Position numbers and translations under genes: made by a program. A stretch of DNA of 64,000 bases from Microbacterium sp. CFH 31415 (GTDB lineage Bacteria > Actinomycetota > Actinomycetes > Actinomycetales > Microbacteriaceae), in assembly GCF_022538185.1 (NCBI RefSeq), contig NZ_JAKYXC010000007.1:1-64000 (forward strand), written 5' to 3'. Shown here one piece after another: positions 58,963-64,000 of this stretch (position 1 is its first letter; the number at the start of each line of letters is the position of its first letter). The notes beneath the pieces are model-generated. The model saw nothing but the letters and a program-made list of their open reading frames with translations, was not told where the DNA came from and made no database searches.

Positions 58963-59769
58963 TCAGGCTTCGTCGGCGAGCGCCGCGTCGACCAGCCGCT
59001 CGAAGATCACCGGAGTCGACGCCACGATCAGGTGCCGCGACCGCTCAGAGTCATCCCGGACGAACGTGAACGAACCGCCCGCCTCCGTGACCAGCAGCGA
59101 GCCCGCTGCGTGATCCCACGGCGCGAGGCCACGCTCGAAGTAGCCGTCCAGCCGCCCAGCGGCGACCCACGCGAAGTCGAGCGACGCTGCGCCTCCACGG
59201 CGGATGTCGCGGGCCATCGGCATCACCCGGCCGACGCGGGCCAGGTCGCCGGCATGCGTCGTCGGGTCGTAGCCGAAGCCTGTCGCCAGCAGCGCACCTG
59301 CGGCCGACACGTCGGCGTTCACGGTCAGCGACTGGTGGCCGAGCCAGGCGCCCTCCCCCCGTGCGGCCCGGAACATCTCGCCCGACGCCGGCGCGTACAC
59401 GGCTCCAGCGACGGCTTCCCACTCCCCCGGTGTCGGTTCGCCGATGACGGCCGCGATGCTGACGGCGTAGGCCGGGATGCCGTATGCGTAGTTGACGGTT
59501 CCGTCGATCGGGTCGACGACCCAGGTGACGTCGGTCCTCCCACGCTCGGCTCCGGTCTCCTCACCGAGGAACCCGTCGTCGGGTCGGGCATCCGCGAGGC
59601 GTGCCCGAATGAGCTCTTCCACCTCGCGGTCCGCTTCGGTGACGATGTCGGCGAGCGCCGACTTCGTCGCGGCGATCGCGACCCCCGCCGTGCGACGCAC
59701 CCGCGCCAGCTCACCGGCTTCGCGGGCGATGTCGACGGCCAGGGACTCGAGTTCCTTCGCGAGCGTCAT
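58963..59769 (-). CDS. Inositol monophosphatase family protein
   Basis: This 268-residue Mg-dependent phosphatase has GEETGAE (E70/E71), WVVDPIDGTVNYAYGIP (DPIDGT, 86-91) and a C-terminal GLAPWDHAAGSLLVTEAGG. All metal ligands of the IMPase/SuhB family are present. The substrate could be inositol-1-phosphate, histidinol phosphate or a related sugar phosphate. Actinobacterial members also include HisN, so no symbol is given. It stands alone. Confidence 0.92.
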   Translation of the reverse strand: MTLAKELESLAVDIAREAGELARVRRTAGVAIAATKSALADIVTEADREVEELIRARLADARPDDGFLGEETGAERGRTDVTWVVDPIDGTVNYAYGIPAYAVSIAAVIGEPTPGEWEAVAGAVYAPASGEMFRAARGEGAWLGHQSLTVNADVSAAGALLATGFGYDPTTHAGDLARVGRVMPMARDIRRGGAASLDFAWVAAGRLDGYFERGLAPWDHAAGSLLVTEAGGSFTFVRDDSERSRHLIVASTPVIFERLVDAALADEA

Positions 59770-59812
59770 CCCCTCACGCTATCGGGCGCCGCGAGACACG
59801 ACGCGCGATAGC

Positions 59813-59841
59813 GCTGCGGGACGCGGCATCCGCTCCGCAGC
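59813..59841. terminator. Terminator downstream of the ScyD/ScyE-like gene
   Basis: GCTGCGG pairs with CCGCAGC around an inner hairpin, GCGG-CAT-CCGC, just after the stop at 59844 on the minus strand. It is a stable two-step stem without a U-tract. Confidence 0.6.
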
Positions 59842-59843
59842 TC

Positions 59844-60899
59844 TCACCAGGCGCCATGCCCGCACGCCCTGCCGTGCCTGCCGGCGCTGGTCATGTCGAC
59901 CTTCCACACCTCGCCGTCGACCGTCACGACGAAGGCGGAGCGGCGCGAGAAGTCCACGGAGGTCGGCAGGTCCAGCCCTGCGGCGATCACGGAGACCGTG
60001 CCGTTGCGGTTGACCTTCAGCAGTTCACCGCTGTCGGGCAGCGCGGGAGAGCCGGGCTCGACGTCACCGGGAGAGTCGCCCTGCGACAGGGCGTACAGAC
60101 CGCACGCGCCCCACTCCACGTCGACGAGAAGGCTGGCCCCCGACGCCACCTGTCGCGACTGCGGGTGGCGCAGGCTGAGCGACACCACCTTGCCGGTCGC
60201 CGGCAGGTGCGGCACGGGCCCCGCCTCGGTCATGTAGATCCTGGATCCCTTGACGTCCAGACCCGTCGGCACGATGTTGCCGTACTGCGCGATGAGCGTG
60301 ATGTCACCCGACAGCGAGACCTTGAGCAGGCGGTTCATGTGCCCGTCGGTGACGAGGAATCCCCCACGGATCGGCTGCATCGCGAACTGGAGCCCGGCGG
60401 CCACGAAGAAGTCGATCTCAGGCGGCGGCGGATTCTCGACCGTCCACGAGCCGAGGTCGGCGATCGTCGTGAAGCTGTGTCGGCCGTCGACGCGGTAGAT
60501 GCCTGCGATGTCGTCGGCCGTGCCGCCGGGCACGCCGTCGCCGACCAATGTCACCAGGACGTAGGCGGTCTTGCCGATGAAAGCCACGTCGATCGCGCCG
60601 CCGAGCGGCAGGATCGCCGGCGGCAGTCCTGTCACGTACGGCGTCTTCGCTCCTGTCCGCGGATCGATCCGGGTGACCTGACCGATCCTCCCCTCGGTGA
60701 CGTACAGGGCGCCGTCCGGTCCGATGGTGCTGCCGCTGGCGCCCTGCAGTCCGGAAGCGAGAAGCGATGCGACGGGCTTCCCGCCGGGCTTCCCGCCCTC
60801 ACCCGCTACCGCCGCTCCGCCCGTCGCGACGCCGAGCAGCGACGCCACGGTGAGCGCCGCGACCACGGCACCCGTCACGATCCTTCTCCTGATACCCAT
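59844..60899 (-). CDS. ScyD/ScyE-family secreted beta-propeller protein
   Basis: This 351-residue exported protein has a signal peptide (RIVTGAVVAALTVASLLGVATGGAAVAGE), then repeated propeller-type blades (GSTIGPDGALYVTEGRIGQVTRIDP; LKVSLSGDITLIAQYGNIVPTGLDV; LLKVNRNGTVSVIAAGLDLPTSVDF). The family is named after cyanobacterial scytonemin genes, but actinobacterial members have no known substrate. ATG at 60899 follows AGGAGGG. The C-terminus ends in a His/Arg/Gly tail. It is divergent from the flavoprotein gene at 61115. Confidence 0.85.
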   Translation of the reverse strand: MGIRRRIVTGAVVAALTVASLLGVATGGAAVAGEGGKPGGKPVASLLASGLQGASGSTIGPDGALYVTEGRIGQVTRIDPRTGAKTPYVTGLPPAILPLGGAIDVAFIGKTAYVLVTLVGDGVPGGTADDIAGIYRVDGRHSFTTIADLGSWTVENPPPPEIDFFVAAGLQFAMQPIRGGFLVTDGHMNRLLKVSLSGDITLIAQYGNIVPTGLDVKGSRIYMTEAGPVPHLPATGKVVSLSLRHPQSRQVASGASLLVDVEWGACGLYALSQGDSPGDVEPGSPALPDSGELLKVNRNGTVSVIAAGLDLPTSVDFSRRSAFVVTVDGEVWKVDMTSAGRHGRACGHGAW

Positions 60900-61102
60900 G
60901 AGAGCCCTCCTGGCCTCGCACGACCGCGCTGATCTCCCCGCGCTTCGACCGTCCTCCGACCGCACGCCACGGTCAACGCGTCGGCCGGCATCTGAGGGTC
61001 CGCGCGCGAAGAATGAGGGGGTGGGGGTGTTCGTCTGAGGATGCCCGGGATGCGGCATCCGCTCGCCGTCCTGGGGACAGGCGAGCGCCTCCTGCCCCCG
61101 GC

Positions 61103-61117
61103 TAGCGTGGAGGGATG
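61103..61117 (+). promoter_or_regulatory. Candidate leaderless promoter (-10) of the flavoprotein gene
   Basis: TAGCGT lies six bases before the ATG at 61115. The intervening GGAGGG is too close to the ATG to act well as a ribosome site, so a leaderless or near-leaderless start is likely. Confidence 0.4.
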
Positions 61118-62698
61118 GTCAGAGACGCCCCCGCACACACCCACGACGTGGTCATCGTCGGCGGAGGCCACAACGGCCTCGTCGCCGCCGCCTACCTCGC
61201 TCGCGCAGGCCACTCGGTCGTCGTGCTCGAGCGTCTCGACCACGTCGGCGGCGCCGCCGTCTCGGAGCGCCCGTGGCCCGGCGTCGACGCGCGGCTGTCG
61301 CGCTACTCCTACCTCGTCAGTCTGCTGCCGCAGCGCATCATCGACGACCTCGGCCTCGAGATCGCCCTCAAGCGGCGGCGGTACTCCTCCTATACGCCGG
61401 ACCCCACCGATCCGTCGCGCGGCATCCTGATCGATACAGCGGATGCCGCGGCCACCGCGGCCTCCTTCGCCCGCGTCACCGGCGACACGAGCGAGGCCGA
61501 GCGCTTCGCCGCGTTCTACGAGCGCCTCGCGCCGGTCGCGGAGCGACTGTTCCCGACCGTGACCGACCCCCTCCCCCGTGCGGCGACAGCGCGGCAGCTG
61601 ATGGGCGACATGTGGACCGACCTCGTCGAGCGCCCGCTCGGCGAGGTGCTGCGCTCCTCATTCGAGACCGACATCGCCCGCGGCATCGCCCTCACAGACG
61701 GTCTCATCGGCACGTTCGCGAACGCCGACGATGAGAGCCTCCGACAGAACCGGTGCTTCCTGTACCACGTGATCGGCGGCGGAACGGGCGACTGGGACGT
61801 GCCGGTCGGCGGGATGGGCCAGGTCAGCGGCGAGCTCGAGCGCGCCGCCCGCGCAGCCGGCGCCGAACTGCGCACCCGCGCCGACGTGACCTCGATCGCC
61901 CCCGACGGCGCGGTCGAGGTCGCCTGCGACGGCGGGCGCACCGAGCTGCTGCGCGGACGCGTCGTGCTCAGCGGCGTCGGCCCGGCGGTGCTCGACCGAC
62001 TGCTCGGCGGATCCGGGCCGGCGGCCGACGCGCCGGAGGGCGCCCAGGTCAAGGTCAACATGCTGCTGCGGCGCCTCCCGCGACTGCGCGACATGTCGGT
62101 CGATCCCGAGGCCGCCTTCGCGGGCACGTTCCACATCAACGAGACGATGACCCAGCTCGACGACGCCCACCGCACGGCGGCCGGCGGCAGCATCCCGAAC
62201 CCGCTCCCGGCCGAGATCTACTGCCACTCGCTCACCGATCCGTCGATCCTCGGTCCCGAGCTTCAGGCCTCGGGTGCCCAGACCCTGACGCTGTTCGGTC
62301 TGCAGGTGCCGCACCGTCTCGTGGCAGGGCAGGATCGGGATGCTGCGCGCTCCGCGCTGCTCGCCGCGGCGCAGGCGTCGCTCGACTCGGTGCTGGCCGA
62401 GCCGATCGCCGACGTCGTGTTCGAAGCTCCGGACGGCATGCCGTGCATCGAGGCGCGGACGACGGCCGACCTCGAGGATTCGCTCGGGATGACGGCCGGC
62501 GACATCTTCCACGGCCCGCTGTCATGGCCGTGGGCGAGCGACGACGAGCCGCTCGACACTCCGGCGCAGCGCTGGGGAGTGGCGACTGCGCACGACCGCA
62601 TTCTGCTGTGCGGGTCGGGCGCGCGACGCGGTGGCGCGGTCAGCGGGATCGGCGGGCACAACGCCGCCATGGCCGCGGGAGAACTGCTCCGCGGTTGA
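61115..62698 (+). CDS. FAD-dependent oxidoreductase, phytoene-dehydrogenase-like
   Basis: This 527-residue flavoprotein has the dinucleotide-binding motif VVIVGGGHNGLVAAAYLARAG (G16-G21), then LERLDHVGGAAVSERPWPG. A C-terminal FAD-closing motif (LLCGSGARRGGAVSGIGGHNAAMAAGELL region) is present. It is closest in layout to phytoene desaturase-related NAD(P)/FAD oxidoreductases such as PYROXD2-type proteins, not a clear carotenoid gene. No carotenoid partners are nearby. Confidence 0.9.
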   Translation: MVRDAPAHTHDVVIVGGGHNGLVAAAYLARAGHSVVVLERLDHVGGAAVSERPWPGVDARLSRYSYLVSLLPQRIIDDLGLEIALKRRRYSSYTPDPTDPSRGILIDTADAAATAASFARVTGDTSEAERFAAFYERLAPVAERLFPTVTDPLPRAATARQLMGDMWTDLVERPLGEVLRSSFETDIARGIALTDGLIGTFANADDESLRQNRCFLYHVIGGGTGDWDVPVGGMGQVSGELERAARAAGAELRTRADVTSIAPDGAVEVACDGGRTELLRGRVVLSGVGPAVLDRLLGGSGPAADAPEGAQVKVNMLLRRLPRLRDMSVDPEAAFAGTFHINETMTQLDDAHRTAAGGSIPNPLPAEIYCHSLTDPSILGPELQASGAQTLTLFGLQVPHRLVAGQDRDAARSALLAAAQASLDSVLAEPIADVVFEAPDGMPCIEARTTADLEDSLGMTAGDIFHGPLSWPWASDDEPLDTPAQRWGVATAHDRILLCGSGARRGGAVSGIGGHNAAMAAGELLRG

Positions 62699-62737
62699 CG
62701 CGTGCCCCCGCGCGCGGCGCGGCGCCCGCTCGTTCCC

Positions 62738-63703
62738 TTACCGCTGCGGCGGCAGCGGCGGCGGGGGCGGGTAGCCCTCGTAGCCGGGGTGGGGCGGGGG
62801 CGTGGCGTTGTCGATCGCGGAGGCGCTCGTCTGGGTATCGCCTCCCTGCGGCGCAGCCTGCGGGGCACCGAACACGTGCGCGCCCGGGCTCGGGTAGCCC
62901 GTGTAGTAGGCGTTCCAGTCCGGCGAGCCGTCGGGCAGCATTGGCAGCGGAGTGACCCCGTCGACGTAGTTCGGCCACGGCAGCAGTTCCTGCTGCGCGC
63001 CGGGAGCAGGTGCGGGTGCGGCGGCCGGCATCGCGCCGTACGCAGGGTACGCGGCGGCGCGCGGCTTCTTCGGCGCGAAGAGCACGTTCACCAGCGGGAT
63101 GAGTGCGGTGCCGACGGCGGCCAGGATCGCGACGGCGACCACGATGCGCCAGTAGATGTCAGGGAACCGGAGGTACTCGTCGAACATCAGCGGCAGGATC
63201 AGCAGCACGACGAGCGCGGCCACGAGCACGATCGTGATCACCGCGACCGTGCGGGTGAACGGAGTGTCATAGCGCTGCAGCGCCTTCGTGTAGAGCCTCA
63301 CGTGCAGCAGCGCGAGCTGCAGGATGAGCACGATGAAAAGGAACTGGACGAAGCGGGTGAAGCCATCCCACGAATAGCGCTCCGGCATCCAGATGAGCAC
63401 TGCGCCGATCAGGAGTGTGAGGATCCAGGTGCCCATGCTCGCGAGCGCGAACCAGGCCGGGCGCCGCGGCGCGAGGTGGGCGTCGAGGATCGTGACGCCC
63501 GCGAAGGCGACGAGCAGGAGGATCGTGAGGAACGCCTTGCCGATGATGTCGCTCTGGTCGCCGACGAGCACCCACACGACACAGACGACCGCCGACGCGA
63601 TGAGCGCGCCGATGGCGACCCAGATCGCTGCGCGAAGCAGGGATGACACAGGCGCGTCAGCCGCCTGCGGTTGAACCGGGGCGTGGGGATCGGGCACGGT
63701 CAT
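62738..63703 (-). CDS. Polytopic membrane protein with Pro-rich C-terminus
   Basis: This 321-residue protein has about seven hydrophobic helices in residues 20-230 (AAIWVAIGALIASAVVCVVWVLVG; FVQFLFIVLILQLALLHVRLYTKAL; VAVITIVLVAALVVLLILPLMF; IVVAVAILAAVGTALIPLVNVLFAPKKP). A cytoplasmic-looking Pro/Ala/Tyr-rich tail ends PPPPPLPPQR. The family is unrecognised. The ATG at 63703 is chosen, as the 22 preceding codons in frame are Arg-rich and lack homology features. It lies downstream of tRNA-Tyr but is separated from it by a terminator. Confidence 0.78.
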   Translation of the reverse strand: MTVPDPHAPVQPQAADAPVSSLLRAAIWVAIGALIASAVVCVVWVLVGDQSDIIGKAFLTILLLVAFAGVTILDAHLAPRRPAWFALASMGTWILTLLIGAVLIWMPERYSWDGFTRFVQFLFIVLILQLALLHVRLYTKALQRYDTPFTRTVAVITIVLVAALVVLLILPLMFDEYLRFPDIYWRIVVAVAILAAVGTALIPLVNVLFAPKKPRAAAYPAYGAMPAAAPAPAPGAQQELLPWPNYVDGVTPLPMLPDGSPDWNAYYTGYPSPGAHVFGAPQAAPQGGDTQTSASAIDNATPPPHPGYEGYPPPPPLPPQR

Positions 63704-63770
63704 GACGGTCCTCTCTGTCGCGGGGCACGGCGTCCGCACGCTTATCCTGGCATGCCGCCGATCCGCCAAA

Positions 63771-63803
63771 CGGAAGAAGCCCCCATGAAGGGGGCTTCTT
63801 CCG
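63771..63803 (-). terminator. Intrinsic terminator of tRNA-Tyr
   Basis: CGGAAGAAGCCCCC pairs with GGGGGCTTCTTCCG around a short ATGAA loop, 8 bp after the tRNA 3' end on the minus strand. It also shields the membrane-protein gene from tRNA readthrough. Confidence 0.85.
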
Positions 63804-63810
63804 TTCGCGA

Positions 63811-63895
63811 TGGTGGCGAGTGAGGGATTCGAACCCCCGAATGCTGAGCAGTCTGATTTACAGTCAGATCCCTTTGGCCGCTTGGGTAACTCGCC
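63811..63895 (-). tRNA. tRNA-Tyr (GTA)
   Basis: This is an 85-nt class II tRNA with encoded CCA. The acceptor GGCGAGT pairs with ACTCGCC, the anticodon arm is TCTGA-CTGTAAA-TCAGA with anticodon GTA, and a long variable arm of about 13 nt precedes a GGTTCGAATCC T-arm. The long variable arm is normal for bacterial tRNA-Tyr. Confidence 0.95.
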
Positions 63896-64000
63896 AGACG
63901 CACCCGTCCGACTTTCACAGCCGACCGGAGGCGCGATTACACATCTTACGCTGTCCCGCGCGCTTGCTCGAAATCGAAGTGGCGCGAGCGGCGATCAGGT

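Overview
The window is high-GC DNA packed with genes on both strands, many in 4-nt ATGA/GTGA overlaps. GC-ending codons, F420-dependent and DevRS-type proteins, a RamB-type regulator and TauE/DUF2510 families point to an actinobacterium, most likely Microbacteriaceae (Microbacterium-like). This is inferred from gene content; there is no rRNA in the window. I saw no phage, insertion sequence or CRISPR array. The three tRNAs (Met, Thr, Tyr) lie in the last 8 kb.

Layout. 1-7.1 kb: a glycan-use locus. An ABC sugar importer and GH1 beta-glucosidase run on +, and a secreted glycoamylase-like (GH144-type) hydrolase plus a TetR regulator run on -. The two operons share a near-identical palindromic operator. 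7.3-12.3 kb: glyoxylate shunt (ramB divergent from aceB-aceA, with a candidate RamB site between). 12.3-15.9 kb: ABC exporter with a DesK/LuxR-type two-component system. 16.1-17.3 kb: PLP aminotransferase. 17.4-20.2 kb: OmpR-type two-component system with a PepSY protein and direct-repeat boxes. 20.3-24.0 kb: MaoC-like dehydratase pair with murB, a TauE permease and a DUF2510 protein. 24.1-31.6 kb: second sugar locus (TIM-barrel isomerase, Gfo/Idh/MocA dehydrogenase, divergent ribose-type ABC importer, ROK regulator).

31.6-38.7 kb: CDF-type transporter with a half-length binding-protein-like lipoprotein and an SDR; a haem-oxygenase-like diiron protein with a CDGSH protein; GT2; F420 oxidoreductase. 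38.0-41.5 kb: agmatine deiminase cluster (TetR, isochorismatase-type hydrolase, AguA, amidase) with a perfect palindromic operator. 41.7-44.1 kb: PadR-controlled ABC exporter behind three 23-bp tandem repeats. 44.1-46.8 kb: EI24 membrane protein, GT1-type transferase, TetR.

46.9-56.6 kb: the most coherent island. It resembles the mycobacterial DosR/DevR dormancy regulon: a DevR-like regulator, a GAF-GAF DevS-like kinase, three universal stress proteins, a flavodoxin, a beta-CASP nuclease, a TPC-type P1B ATPase and a TM2 protein. Five 14-bp boxes resembling the DosR core lie in its promoters. In four of them a -10-like hexamer sits exactly 22 bp downstream. The island looks like a small self-contained regulon encoded beside its own sensor.

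57-64 kb: M23 peptidase, inositol-phosphatase family protein, ScyD/ScyE-like secreted protein, phytoene-dehydrogenase-like flavoprotein, a polytopic membrane protein and tRNA-Tyr.
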